Assembly (NCBI RefSeq): GCF_003148685.1 | Contig: NZ_QGGR01000007.1 | Span: 124,001 to 188,000, forward strand | DNA: 64,000 nt | Direction: 5' to 3' | DNA from: Actinoplanes xinjiangensis | GTDB lineage: Bacteria; Actinomycetota; Actinomycetes; Mycobacteriales; Micromonosporaceae | Shown here: positions 48,122 through 57,028 of the stretch, piece by piece | Position numbering within the stretch: the stretch's first letter is position 1 | Layout of the letters: each line of letters begins with the position of its first letter | Program-made: the position numbers and the translations under genes | The notes under the pieces: model-generated | Databases searched by the model: none | Told to the model about the DNA's origin: nothing | The model's input: only the letters and a program-made list of their open reading frames with translations

Positions 48122-49117
48122 ATGGGTCCCCTGCTCTGCCTGCTCTCCGCTGCCGGCTTCGGCGCCATGTCGATCTTCGGGAAGTTCGCGTACGACGCCG
48201 GAGTCTCCCCGTCCGCGCTGCTCCTGGTGCGGTTCGCCCTGGCCGCACTGATCCTCGCCGGGTTCCTGGCGATCCGGCCCGCCCCGCGGATCGGCGCCCG
48301 GATCGTGGTCACCGCGCTCGCCCTCGGGGCGGTCGGGTTCGCCACCCAGGCGACGCTCTTCTTCGAGGCGCTGCGGGTCATGGACGCGTCGCTGCTGTCA
48401 CTGATCCTCTACACGTACCCGTTGATGGTCACCGTCGCCGCGGTGCTGCTGCGCCGGGACCGGATGACCCGCAACCGCGCGACCGCCCTGACCGTCGCCT
48501 CGGCCGGAACCCTGCTCGTCCTGCTCGGAGCAGGTACCGGCACGATCGACCCGGTCGGCGCGGCCCTCGGCTTCGGGGCCGCCCTGACCTACACCGTCTA
48601 CATCCTCGTCTCGGACCGTGTGCTGCGCAGCGCGTCCCCGGTGCTGCTGTCCACTCTGGTGATGACCGGCGCGGCGGTCGCCCTAGCCGGGAAGTCGGTG
48701 GTCACCGGGGGAGTGGACCTCGGGTTCGGTGCGGTCGGCTGGTTCTGGGTGGCATGCATCGCGGTCGTCTCCACGGTGCTGGCGTCCCTCACGTTCTTCG
48801 CCGGCCTGCGCCGCACCGGCCCCTCGACGGCCGCCATCCTCTCCACCGTCGAGCCGGTCGTCACCACCGCCCTGGCCGCCGTCACACTCGGCGAGTTCCT
48901 GACACCCGCCCAGCTCGCGGGTGGGGTGCTGGTGCTCGCCTCGGTCGCCGTCGTCCAGCTTCGCCCCCGCCGCTCCACCGTCCCGTCCCGCACCGCAATC
49001 CCGGCCCCGGCGGCGATCCCGGCCGCGGACCCGGCCCCAACCCCGACTTCGGTCGTGAACCGCCGCGCGACGCCGGACCTGGCGAACCCGGCCGGATCAC
49101 CTGTGGACAGTCGCTGA
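48122..49117 (+). CDS. EamA/DMT-family transporter
   Basis: 331 residues, about ten transmembrane helices in two EamA repeats (GPLLCLLSAAGFGAMSIFGKFAYD first; ILSTVEPVVTTALAAVTLGE in the second). The last 45 residues are a Pro/Ala-rich tail, unusual for the family, and probably cytoplasmic. There is no ribosome binding site before ATG 48122, so a leaderless transcript is likely. The divergent LysR gene is the probable regulator. Confidence 0.87.
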   Translation: MGPLLCLLSAAGFGAMSIFGKFAYDAGVSPSALLLVRFALAALILAGFLAIRPAPRIGARIVVTALALGAVGFATQATLFFEALRVMDASLLSLILYTYPLMVTVAAVLLRRDRMTRNRATALTVASAGTLLVLLGAGTGTIDPVGAALGFGAALTYTVYILVSDRVLRSASPVLLSTLVMTGAAVALAGKSVVTGGVDLGFGAVGWFWVACIAVVSTVLASLTFFAGLRRTGPSTAAILSTVEPVVTTALAAVTLGEFLTPAQLAGGVLVLASVAVVQLRPRRSTVPSRTAIPAPAAIPAADPAPTPTSVVNRRATPDLANPAGSPVDSR

Positions 49118-49176
49118 TCGGCGGCCGGGCGGGTCTACGATGGGGCTCGTCACTTCACCGGGGAAGGGCGGCACCG

Positions 49177-50031
49177 TTGCGGCAGACGCTGGTCAAGGAT
49201 TCCCCCGAGGCGGTCTCGAGCCCGCCCACATGCTGGCGGCAGGCCTGGAGCACCGGCCCCCGACCACCCGCGGACGGTTTCGTGACGGCGATCGCCTGCG
49301 CGCCGGGAGCCGACGTGATGGCGGTCGGGGACCGGAGCGGATGCCTGCGCCTCTACCGGCGCAGCGGTGAGCTGCTGGCATCGCGGCACACCGACCGCAC
49401 GGCCGACCTGATGGAGATGGCGTTCGGCCACCATGCGGGCCGGCTCTACCTGGCCTCGATCGACCGCGGCAACGTGCTGCGACTCTGGGATGCCGTCGAC
49501 GGTTCGCCGTTGTCCTCGGTGGCGCTGACCGGCCGCCGCGGCTCCCACCTGGGCCTCTTCTCGATCGGCGGCCGTCTGGTGGCCTCCCTGACCGGAGACC
49601 CGTGGCGGGGCGTTCTGATCGACCTGGTCTCCGGCCGGAAGACCGCCAAGGACGAGTTCGGCGAGCACCCGACGGCCTACCTCAACGGTCGCCCGGTGAC
49701 CGTGACGGCAGACCGGGCCGGCGATCTCCAGGTGACCGCCACCCCGGGTGCCCCCACCCCGAGCGTTGCCGCACCGGGTGTCGCCGCACCGGGTGTTGCC
49801 GAGTCGGCACCGGAGCGGCCGGTGGTCTGCTTCCACTCGGGCGATCGCCTGCTGGCCGGAGTGATCCACACGCATGAGGTGGCGATCTGGGACGTCGCCG
49901 AGCACCGGATCGTCGACGTGCTGTCGGCGCGGAGTCAGGTGGCAGACCTGGCGGCCACCACCGACGGCGACCTGTTCCTTCTTGCCGGCGGTGAGGCCGG
50001 CTTCCTGGAGCACCGGCCGCCACCGGGCTAG
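49177..50031 (+). CDS. WD40/beta-propeller-like protein
   Basis: 284 residues from a TTG at 49177 with GGGAAGGG upstream. Repeated beta-strand patterns (FVTAIACAPGADVMAVGDRSGCLRLYRRSG, then LYLASIDRGNVLRLWDAVDG, then EVAIWDVAEHRIVDVL) are degenerate WD40-like blades. With only four to five visible blades the propeller is incomplete or partly unrecognisable. A short in-frame repeat (AAPGVAAPGVA, about 190-200) forms a linker. No signal peptide. Function unknown; possibly a protein-interaction module. Confidence 0.65.
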   Translation: MRQTLVKDSPEAVSSPPTCWRQAWSTGPRPPADGFVTAIACAPGADVMAVGDRSGCLRLYRRSGELLASRHTDRTADLMEMAFGHHAGRLYLASIDRGNVLRLWDAVDGSPLSSVALTGRRGSHLGLFSIGGRLVASLTGDPWRGVLIDLVSGRKTAKDEFGEHPTAYLNGRPVTVTADRAGDLQVTATPGAPTPSVAAPGVAAPGVAESAPERPVVCFHSGDRLLAGVIHTHEVAIWDVAEHRIVDVLSARSQVADLAATTDGDLFLLAGGEAGFLEHRPPPG

Positions 50032-50040
50032 GGAGCCGCC

Positions 50041-50160
50041 CCAACCGAGGGCCGGGCCACGGAGCGGTCCTCGACCGAGGGCCGGGCTACGGAGCGGTCC
50101 TCGACCGAGGGCCGGGCCACGGAGCGGTCCTCGACCGAGGGCCGGGCCACGGAGCGGTCC
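50041..50160. repeat. 30-bp tandem repeat
   Basis: Four consecutive 30-bp units (50041, 50071, 50101 and 50131), each of the form TCGACCGAGG then GCCGGGCCAC then GGAGCGGTCC. They differ by at most a few bases and the first begins with a variant. They fill the space between two convergent genes and run directly into a terminator hairpin. They appear non-coding. Confidence 0.92.
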
Positions 50161-50197
50161 TCGATGGGGGCCGGACCAGGGAGCCGGCCCCCATCGA
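50161..50197. terminator. Bidirectional terminator hairpin
   Basis: TCGATGGGGGCCGG (50161-50174), a 9-nt loop and the exact complement (50184-50197) form a perfect 14-bp stem between convergent genes ending at 50031 and 50285. No U-tract, as usual for GC-rich actinomycete terminators. Confidence 0.8.
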
Positions 50198-50284
50198 GGG
50201 CCCGGCCGTAGCTGACGCTGCGCGATCGGGCCGCCGCCGCCGACGACGGCGAGGGTGACGGCCACGGCGACGGCGCGGTGCGAC

Positions 50285-52108
50285 TCAGACGTATGAGGAG
50301 GTGTCGGCGGAGATCCGGAGGGCCTCGACCAGGCGGCGGTACAGGTCGTCGGAGTGGTACAGGTCGGTGTGGGTGCCCTGGGCCCGGACCCGGCCGTCCT
50401 CCAGGACGATGATGCGGTCGGCGTCCAGGACGGTGGACAGGCGGTGGGCGATCGTCACCACCGCGCCGGTCGCCGCCCGGGACCGGATGCAATCCTGCAC
50501 GGCGGCCTCGGTCAATCCGTCCACCTGGGCGGTCGCCTCGTCCAGCAGGAGGATGTCGGGGGTGCGCAGCAGCGCACGGGCCAGGGCGATCCGCTGCCGC
50601 TGGCCGCCGGACACGTCGGTGGCACCGAGGGCGGGGTCGATGCCTTCGAGTCGAACGGCGGACAACACCGTTCGTACCTCATCGTCGGTGGCGTCGGGAT
50701 GGGTGAACCGCAGGTTGTCCGCAATCGTGCCCGGCAGCACCGGGGTCTCCTGCTCGACGTAGGCGAGCCTGCCCCGGACGTCGGAGTGGCTCCACTCGGA
50801 GTAGGGCCGGCCGTTCAGCAGGATCCGGCCGGCTTCCGGCTCGAGGAAGCGCAGCAGCAGCGAGAACAGGGTGGTCTTGCCGGCACCGGACGGCCCGACG
50901 ATGGCGGTGTGGCCGTGCCGGGGGATCTCCAGGTCGATGCCGCGGACCGCGGGCGGCACGTCCGGCCCGTAGCGGGCGGTGACACCCTGTAGGACCAGAA
51001 TCGGCCCCGCGGGTGAATCCGCCGGCGGCTCCGAGCGCGGGGACGGGAACGCCGAGGCGGTCACCGGCAGCGGGGTCGGCCCGGCGGTCGAGGGCGACGA
51101 GGGCGACGCCGGGTGCGGGCCGGCAGACGGGGCCGGGTGCGGGTCGTCGGGTTCCAGGCCGATCGTGTCGAGTTCGTTGATGCGGCCGGCGGCGGCCATG
51201 CCGGACTGCAGGGCGGTGAGGTTCTGGGTCAGCTCGCTGATCGGGCCCATCAGCTGGAAGACGTAGAGCAGGAACGCCACCAGCGTGGAGACCTCCAGCA
51301 GGCCCTGGCCGGCGCGCCAGGCGCCGATGGCGAGGATCAGCATCACCGAGAGCTGGACGCCGGACCACGAGATGGTCCAGACGACGGCGGAGACCCGGGC
51401 GGCGCGGACGCTGTGGGTGGCGGCGTCGCGGGCGTTGCCGATGATCTCCTCGCTCTGGCGGGTCTCGGCGCGGCTCGCCTTGACGGTGCGGATGGCCCGC
51501 AGTGACCCCTCCAGGTTGGCGCCGAGCCGGCCCACCGACTCCTGCGCGGCCGTCTGCGCGGCGCCGATGCGGGGCAGCAGGCGGCTCATCAGCAGGCCGA
51601 CCACGACGACCGCGGCGAGCGTGCATCCGAGCAGAGGCAGGTCGAGCACGGCCATCAGGATCAGGGTGCCGACCAGGCCGACACCCGCATTGATCAGCCC
51701 GACGAGGCTGCCGGACGCGGCGTGCAGCAGGGCGGTGTCGGAAGTGACCCGGGTGACCAGCTCGCCGGTCGGGCGACGCTGCAGGTCGAGGACCCGGGCC
51801 CGGAAGTAGCGCCGGATGACCGACGTGCGGGCGTCCAGCACGATCTGCTCGGCGAGGGTGCCCATCAGGATCCACTGCCAGAGGCCGATGGCCGCGCCGA
51901 TGACGACGAGGCAGGCCAGGACGGCGACCGGGCGGGCCAGGTCGACGCCGCCGGAGAAGCTGTCGAGCACCCATTTGGTGACCATCGGTGTCGCGAGCCC
52001 GGCGGCGTTGGCGGCCAGGCCGAGGGCGAGGCCGAGCAGCATGGTGCGGCGATGTGGGCGGAGCACGGTGAGGAGTGTTCTCAGTCGCGTGGAATCCGGC
52101 ATTCCCAT
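50285..52108 (-). CDS. ABC-type multidrug exporter (fused permease and ATPase)
   Basis: 607 residues from ATG 52108. Six transmembrane helices (about 10-310) are followed by a Pro/Ser-rich linker (about 320-370) and one ATPase domain: Walker A GPSGAGKTT, Q-loop YVEQETPVLPGT, signature VSGGQRQ, Walker B ILLLDEAT, switch AHRLST. This is an MsbA/LmrA-type half transporter, active as a homodimer, exporting lipids or drugs. It is divergent from a TetR gene across a perfect operator palindrome, which overlaps its start region. The TetR protein presumably represses it until a toxic ligand appears. Confidence 0.93.
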   Translation of the reverse strand: MGMPDSTRLRTLLTVLRPHRRTMLLGLALGLAANAAGLATPMVTKWVLDSFSGGVDLARPVAVLACLVVIGAAIGLWQWILMGTLAEQIVLDARTSVIRRYFRARVLDLQRRPTGELVTRVTSDTALLHAASGSLVGLINAGVGLVGTLILMAVLDLPLLGCTLAAVVVVGLLMSRLLPRIGAAQTAAQESVGRLGANLEGSLRAIRTVKASRAETRQSEEIIGNARDAATHSVRAARVSAVVWTISWSGVQLSVMLILAIGAWRAGQGLLEVSTLVAFLLYVFQLMGPISELTQNLTALQSGMAAAGRINELDTIGLEPDDPHPAPSAGPHPASPSSPSTAGPTPLPVTASAFPSPRSEPPADSPAGPILVLQGVTARYGPDVPPAVRGIDLEIPRHGHTAIVGPSGAGKTTLFSLLLRFLEPEAGRILLNGRPYSEWSHSDVRGRLAYVEQETPVLPGTIADNLRFTHPDATDDEVRTVLSAVRLEGIDPALGATDVSGGQRQRIALARALLRTPDILLLDEATAQVDGLTEAAVQDCIRSRAATGAVVTIAHRLSTVLDADRIIVLEDGRVRAQGTHTDLYHSDDLYRRLVEALRISADTSSYV

Positions 52109-52111
52109 AGT

Positions 52112-52127
52112 GGAACACTGCTGTTCC
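52112..52127. promoter_or_regulatory. TetR operator for the exporter pair
   Basis: GGAACA-CTGC-TGTTCC, a perfect dyad with 6-bp arms, lies 4 bp upstream of the exporter ATG and 28 bp upstream of the TetR GTG. A -10-like TATTCT (52143-52148) lies 7 bp before the TetR GTG at 52155, so the TetR transcript is probably leaderless and its promoter overlaps the operator. Confidence 0.8.
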
Positions 52128-52154
52128 GTTCTGGGCAAGTGCTATTCTGCGCCG

Positions 52155-52709
52155 GTGACGAGCGTCCACACCGGCAGCCGGGCACGGACCCGGCAGGCGA
52201 TCCTCGACGCGGCGATCGAGGTGCTGGCCCGCAACCCGGCCGCGTCCCTCGGTGACGTCGCGGAGGCGGCCGACGTCGGGCGCACCACGCTGCACCGCTA
52301 CTTCCCGGAGCGCGGCGAGTTGCTCACCGCCCTGCGTGCCGAGGCCACCGCCCGTCTCGACCGGGCCGCCGTCCGCGCCCGGATCGACGAGGGCCCCGGC
52401 GCCACCGCCCTGGCCCGCCTCTGCCAGGAGTATTTCGATCTCGGTGACGTGCTCTCGTTGCTCTTCCTCGAGCAGGTGACGTTCGAGGGCGAGGAGGGTG
52501 GCTGTGACGAGGGGTTCGACGCCATGGTGCGGCGCGGGCACGCCGACGGCAGCATCGACCCGGAGCTGCCGCCGGTCTGGGTGCAGAATCTGCTCTGGTC
52601 GCAGCTCTATGCCGGGTGGAACTATCTGGCCGAGCACGGCGCGTCCCGGCACGACACGCTACGGCTGGTGCTGCGGTGCGTGTCCGGCGCTGTGCGCCCG
52701 CATCCCTGA
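52155..52709 (+). CDS. TetR family transcriptional regulator
   Basis: 184 residues from a GTG at 52155. HTH at about 9-55 (SRARTRQAILDAAIEVLARNPAASLGDVAEAADVGRTTLHRYFPERGEL), then a helical ligand domain. Divergent from the ABC exporter and most likely its repressor. A frame extending to 51816 upstream lies within the exporter gene and is rejected. Confidence 0.9.
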   Translation: MTSVHTGSRARTRQAILDAAIEVLARNPAASLGDVAEAADVGRTTLHRYFPERGELLTALRAEATARLDRAAVRARIDEGPGATALARLCQEYFDLGDVLSLLFLEQVTFEGEEGGCDEGFDAMVRRGHADGSIDPELPPVWVQNLLWSQLYAGWNYLAEHGASRHDTLRLVLRCVSGAVRPHP

Positions 52710-52727
52710 CCGGGCAGGATCAGGGGC

Positions 52728-53594
52728 ATGAGTTTCGATCTCGACCGCGCGGCCAGGTTCGTCGCGATGAACGGCCGTGCCCTCGACTGGCGCCGCATGC
52801 GTCACCTGCTCGGCGGGGCCACCTCCGAGCAGGTGCTGACGGCGCTGGACGCCTACCGCAACCCCGACGGCGGCTACGGCTGGGCGCTGGAGCCCGATCT
52901 GCGGTCGGTGACCAGCCAGCCGGTCGCCGCCATGCACGCTCTCGAGGTGCTGGCCGAGGTCGGTGACACGAGTTCGCGTACACCGCGGCTGTTCGACTGG
53001 CTGGCCGAGCACTCGCTCAGCGACGGCGGCATCCCGTTCGCGCTGCCGTTCGCCGACATCGAGGGCAGCGCCCCGCACTGGACGACCGCCGACCCGGACG
53101 CCTCGTCGTTGCAGATGACCACCCAGCTCGCCGCCCAGGCGCACCGGCTGGCCCGGGACCGTCCCGACCTGGCCGAGCATCCGTGGCTGACCGGCGCCAC
53201 CTCCTGGTGCCTGGGGGTGATCGACGGGCTGACCGGGGCGCCCAGTGCGTACTCGTTGATGTTCGTCATGCAGTTCCTGGACGCCGTCCCCGACCCCGGC
53301 CCGCTGCTGGAACGTGTCGCCGGGCACGTGCGGACCGACGGTCCCACGCCGGTCGGCGGTACGGACGGTGAGGTGCTGCACCCGCTCTCCTTCACCCCGT
53401 ACGCCGACGGACCGTCCCGGGCGCTGTTCAGCAAGGAGGCCGTCGCCGCCGACCTGGACCGGCTCGCCACGAGCCAGCAACCGGACGGCGGCTGGACCGT
53501 CGACTTCCCGGCCTACAGCCCGGCGGCCGCCCTCGAGTGGCGAGGGTACGCCACCGTCGGCTCGGTCCGGATCCTGCGCGCCGAACCCCGGTGA
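52728..53594 (+). CDS. Prenyltransferase/squalene-cyclase-like alpha-toroid protein
   Basis: 288 residues from ATG 52728. Repeated motifs such as YRNPDGGYGWALEPDLR, LSDGGIPFALPF and QQPDGGWTVDFPAYSPAAALEW resemble the QW-type repeats of terpene cyclases and related alpha/alpha-toroid proteins. The DXDD or prenyl-binding catalytic motifs are not seen, so it is probably not a cyclase. It follows the TetR gene by 18 bp and may be co-transcribed. Function unknown. Confidence 0.7.
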   Translation: MSFDLDRAARFVAMNGRALDWRRMRHLLGGATSEQVLTALDAYRNPDGGYGWALEPDLRSVTSQPVAAMHALEVLAEVGDTSSRTPRLFDWLAEHSLSDGGIPFALPFADIEGSAPHWTTADPDASSLQMTTQLAAQAHRLARDRPDLAEHPWLTGATSWCLGVIDGLTGAPSAYSLMFVMQFLDAVPDPGPLLERVAGHVRTDGPTPVGGTDGEVLHPLSFTPYADGPSRALFSKEAVAADLDRLATSQQPDGGWTVDFPAYSPAAALEWRGYATVGSVRILRAEPR

Positions 53595-53598
53595 GGGG

Positions 53599-55062
53599 TC
53601 AGGCCGCGAGCGCCACGCGGTCGCGGCCGGCCCCCTTGGCCTCGTAGAGTGCGGCGTCCGCGCGGGCGAAGAGCCCTTCCGAGGACTCCTGGCCGTCCCA
53701 CACGGCGATACCGGCGGAGAACGTCTGCCCGGACGGGGTCAGCGGGCGGAGCCGGTCCAGCAGGTCGCCGGCCAGCGCGGCCCCGCCGTCCGGGATGATC
53801 AGGGCGAACTCCTCCCCGCCGTAGCGGGCCAGCAGGTCGCCGGATCGCAGGCCGCCCGCCCACGCCGCGGCGGCCTCCTTGAGCAGCCGGTCGCCGGCCT
53901 GATGGCCGTACTCGTCGTTGAACCGCTTGAAATGGTCGAGATCGAGAACCGCCAGGGCCAGGAGGTTCCCGTCGCGGCGGGCGTGGTCCAGGGCCAGCGG
54001 CACCGACTGCTCCCACGCCCGCCGGTTGGGCAGACCGGTCAGGGTGTCCCGCTGGGCCAGCTCGGTCAGTTCCTCGGCCTGGCTCTCCAGCACCGACGCC
54101 TGCCGCTCGACCTGCCGGATCAGCACCGTCATCCGTGCCACCACCAGCAGGAACATCCCGACGCACCCGGCCGCGATCGCCTGGGCGTCGGGCACGTGGT
54201 TGTCGGCGAACCACGCCTGCTCGACGAGCAGCGCCGGTGCGATCATCGTCGCCGTGGTGAGGAGCCCGAGCCGCCATCGGGAGAAGCGGCGGTCGGTCAG
54301 CCGGACCGGTTCGGCCAGGTCGCGGATGCCCGGGTGCAGGCCGGCCGCGCCGTACAGGCCGAAGGCGAGCAGGTAGCCGGCGTCCATCAGGTGGCTGGCG
54401 AAGGTGCCCGCCTCGAACTGGAAGTGGTCGGTGAAGGCCCAGGCGTAGTCGGCCGCCAGGTAGCAGGTCATGCCGCAGGCGAGCAGCCGGAACGCGCCGT
54501 TGCGGGCGCCGCCGCCGACCAGCATGCGGGCCAGCAGCGTCAGCAGCAGCAGGTCCACGACCGGGTAGCCGATGGCGACCAGCCGGCCGGCGGCGGTGAG
54601 CTCGTCGTCCTGGGTGACCGGTTTCATCAGATACACCCACGCGATCAGGGCGCACGAGCCGGTGAGGATGACGGCCTCGATGATGCCGGCCGCGTCCCGT
54701 TCGGGCAGCCGCCGCCGCAGGATCCGGACCAGGACCACCACCTCCAGGGCGCCGGCGAGCAGATAGAACCCGTCGGCGGGCCCGGGGTAGGGGGACAGGT
54801 GCAGGTGCCGCGCGTACCAGGCGTACGTGAAGTCGCCGCAGATCGCGAGCAGCTGGCAGCCGGCGAACATCATCCACAGCCGGGCGGCCGGGGCCCGGTT
54901 GCGCCGGACTCCGATCACCATGGCGACGACACCGGACAGCGCGATCGTGTCGTAGACGATGGTCTGCAGCCAGGTGTCGGGTGTCCAGAAATACCCGGTG
55001 ACCGCCAGCGCCAGGATCAGCACGTACCAGCCCCACAGTGGTGGCCTCACCGCGTCATTCAA
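53599..55062 (-). CDS. Membrane diguanylate cyclase (GGDEF)
   Basis: 487 residues, TTG start. About nine transmembrane helices (to about residue 310) act as sensor, then a short coiled region and a GGDEF domain. The active site is RYGGEEFAL, in the tolerated GGEEF form, and the allosteric I-site RxxD (RSGD) lies five residues before it. DTLTGLPNRRAWEQS marks the domain start. It should make c-di-GMP and be feedback-inhibited. No EAL domain is present. The start has no clear ribosome site, and coupling to the upstream PH-domain gene is possible (its stop is 19 bp away). Confidence 0.92.
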   Translation of the reverse strand: MNDAVRPPLWGWYVLILALAVTGYFWTPDTWLQTIVYDTIALSGVVAMVIGVRRNRAPAARLWMMFAGCQLLAICGDFTYAWYARHLHLSPYPGPADGFYLLAGALEVVVLVRILRRRLPERDAAGIIEAVILTGSCALIAWVYLMKPVTQDDELTAAGRLVAIGYPVVDLLLLTLLARMLVGGGARNGAFRLLACGMTCYLAADYAWAFTDHFQFEAGTFASHLMDAGYLLAFGLYGAAGLHPGIRDLAEPVRLTDRRFSRWRLGLLTTATMIAPALLVEQAWFADNHVPDAQAIAAGCVGMFLLVVARMTVLIRQVERQASVLESQAEELTELAQRDTLTGLPNRRAWEQSVPLALDHARRDGNLLALAVLDLDHFKRFNDEYGHQAGDRLLKEAAAAWAGGLRSGDLLARYGGEEFALIIPDGGAALAGDLLDRLRPLTPSGQTFSAGIAVWDGQESSEGLFARADAALYEAKGAGRDRVALAA

Positions 55063-55080
55063 GCAGCCCGGGGTGGCCGC

Positions 55081-56511
55081 TCAGGGGGATTCGGGCCCGA
55101 GGGCTCCGGCCGTCTCGGTGAGGAACGTGACCGCCTGCCGCACGCTCATGTCCGGTGCCTCGTAGTGGCGGGCGCCGGCCCCGGTCGGGATTCCGACGGT
55201 CATCCGGCCGCCCCAGCGCTGGAAGATCGACTGGGAGGCCGTCCATCCGATCACCGCCCGCCGTTGCAGGGCGACCGTGCGGCGGTGGAAGACCCCGGTG
55301 CGCACGACCACGTAGTCCCCGGACACGGTGTGCCCCAGCGACCGGTACGCCACCACGGCCAGCGGGACCGTGACCGGGATCAGCGCCAGCGGCAGCAGCC
55401 ACCACCGGCCGGGGATCGCGCCGCTGAGGGTGAACAGCAGCCCCGCGCCGGAGGCCAGCGCCGGCCCGTAGAGGGCCAGGCCGAGCCGGCGTGTCAGCGC
55501 GCCCCGGGGATGCCGGCGCAACACCGCCTCCAGGGGCCGGGCGCCGTCCGGCAGGATCCGGGGCGCCAGCTCCCGGGCCTCGGCGAGCCGGGTGCGCGGC
55601 AGGATGTCGGACACGGCGGCCTCACCGCCGGCGCCCTGCCCGGTGGAGAGCACCCGGGTGCGGGTGAGCTGCAGCCAGCGCCACAGCAGCGGCTCGTCCA
55701 GGGCGATGCCGCGGATGCGCCGGTCGGCGCGCTGCACGGTACGGGTGGTGAGCAGCCCACGGCGGGTCACCAGGGCGCCGCCGTCGCGCAGCAGCGTGAA
55801 GCCCCAGTTCTCGACGATGAACGCCCCGGCGCGGACCGCGGTCCCGGCCAGGTACGCGACGACCAGCGCGACGGCGACCGCCCATCCCGGAAGCGGCCCG
55901 CCGAGCAGCCCACGCGCCGCCCCGAACAGGTCGACACCGAACGGCCGTAGTGCCCAGTGCAGGGCGAACACCGGGCCGGCGACCGCGAACACCGACCACG
56001 GTGAGATCACGTTCAGCGGGATCCAGGCGTGCCGGAAGCGGGCGATGGCCGTACCCTCGCCGGGGTCGCGGTCCGGGGTGGCGCCCGGCATCAGTTCGAG
56101 CTGGAGCCCGGCCGCCTGCCGCTCCCGCAGGCCGTTGAGGTCGAACGAGGCGCCGGGGTCGCCGGAGCCGATGTGCACGGTCCGCAGCCGGAGCACCCGT
56201 TGCAGGAGGCGGGCCGACACGTCCACGGTCCGGATCCGGTCCCGGGCGACGATGCGATGCCGGCGGGCGAGCCAGCCGGTGTGCATCTCCACCTGCTCGC
56301 CGGTGATCCGGAACCGGGTGGTCCGCCAGGTGACGAGGGTGGACAGCGCGCCGAGCACGCCCGCGCACGAGCCGGCGACCAGTGGCCAGACCGGATCGTC
56401 GCCGACGGTGACGCCGACGACGCCGAGCGGCAGGGACAGCGCCACCCGGATCAGGGCCTGGTAGACGAGCCGGACGTCGAGGCGCTGCCACGGCTCGCCG
56501 GCGGTGGTCAT
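55081..56511 (-). CDS. Bacterial PH-domain membrane protein (YdbT-like)
   Basis: 476 residues with several transmembrane segments and repeated bPH_2 domains (RFRITGEQVEMHTGWLARRHRIV, then VVENWGFTLLRDGGALVTRRGLL-type, then SGDYVVVRTGVFHRRTVALQRRAVIGW). YdbS/YdbT-type pairs are small membrane proteins with pleckstrin-like domains; in Bacillus they affect susceptibility to certain antimicrobials. The ATG at 56511 overlaps the stop of the YdbS-like gene (ATGA). Confidence 0.85.
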   Translation of the reverse strand: MTTAGEPWQRLDVRLVYQALIRVALSLPLGVVGVTVGDDPVWPLVAGSCAGVLGALSTLVTWRTTRFRITGEQVEMHTGWLARRHRIVARDRIRTVDVSARLLQRVLRLRTVHIGSGDPGASFDLNGLRERQAAGLQLELMPGATPDRDPGEGTAIARFRHAWIPLNVISPWSVFAVAGPVFALHWALRPFGVDLFGAARGLLGGPLPGWAVAVALVVAYLAGTAVRAGAFIVENWGFTLLRDGGALVTRRGLLTTRTVQRADRRIRGIALDEPLLWRWLQLTRTRVLSTGQGAGGEAAVSDILPRTRLAEARELAPRILPDGARPLEAVLRRHPRGALTRRLGLALYGPALASGAGLLFTLSGAIPGRWWLLPLALIPVTVPLAVVAYRSLGHTVSGDYVVVRTGVFHRRTVALQRRAVIGWTASQSIFQRWGGRMTVGIPTGAGARHYEAPDMSVRQAVTFLTETAGALGPESP

Positions 56512-57005
56512 GTGGCGTCGCCGGCGGTCGCCGCGGTGATCCGCCGGAGCCGGTCGACGGCCTCCTCGGCGGTGGCCGTGCCCACCCCCTCGATGGTGAT
56601 CTTCCCTTCCGAGGAGGCGGTGGTGACGCTGATCGTGGCGAGCCCGAGCCGCCGCTGGAGCGGGCCGATCTCGGTGTCGATGCTCTGGATCCGGGAGACC
56701 GGGACCACCTGCCACCGGCGGGTGAGCCAGCCGGTCAGCGCGTAGACGGCGTCGTCGGTGGCCTCCCAGCGGTGCACCCGGTACCGCCACGTCGGCATGA
56801 TCGTGATGTTGACCGCGTAGAGCACACCGGCGACCAGCAGGACCGGCCCGATCCACGGGCGGGTCACCTCGGCGTACCCGTAGATCGCGGTGAGCACGCC
56901 CAGCACCCCGGCGCCCCAGAGGATCGCCTGGATCGTGCGCCAGAGCACGAAACGGCGATCCAGCCGGTGGCGCGGTGGCCGGAGCGGGAGGGTGGTGACG
57001 GGCAT
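56508..57005 (-). CDS. Bacterial PH-domain protein (YdbS-like)
   Basis: 165 residues. Two transmembrane helices (about 30-75: FVLWRTIQAILWGAGVLGVL and PVLLVAGVLYAVNITIM) are followed by one bPH_2 domain (RVHRWEATDDAVYALTGWLTRRWQVVPVSRIQSIDTEIGPLQRRLGLATISVTTAS). It is coupled to the larger YdbT-like gene. The pair is a common cassette in actinomycetes. Confidence 0.87.
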   Translation of the reverse strand: MPVTTLPLRPPRHRLDRRFVLWRTIQAILWGAGVLGVLTAIYGYAEVTRPWIGPVLLVAGVLYAVNITIMPTWRYRVHRWEATDDAVYALTGWLTRRWQVVPVSRIQSIDTEIGPLQRRLGLATISVTTASSEGKITIEGVGTATAEEAVDRLRRITAATAGDAT

Positions 57006-57028
57006 GCCGCCATGGTGACCGAGTGCCG

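Noticed and set aside
53314..55950. An 878-residue plus-strand frame
   Set aside because: Antisense to the diguanylate cyclase and PH-domain genes; composition typical of a high-GC shadow frame.
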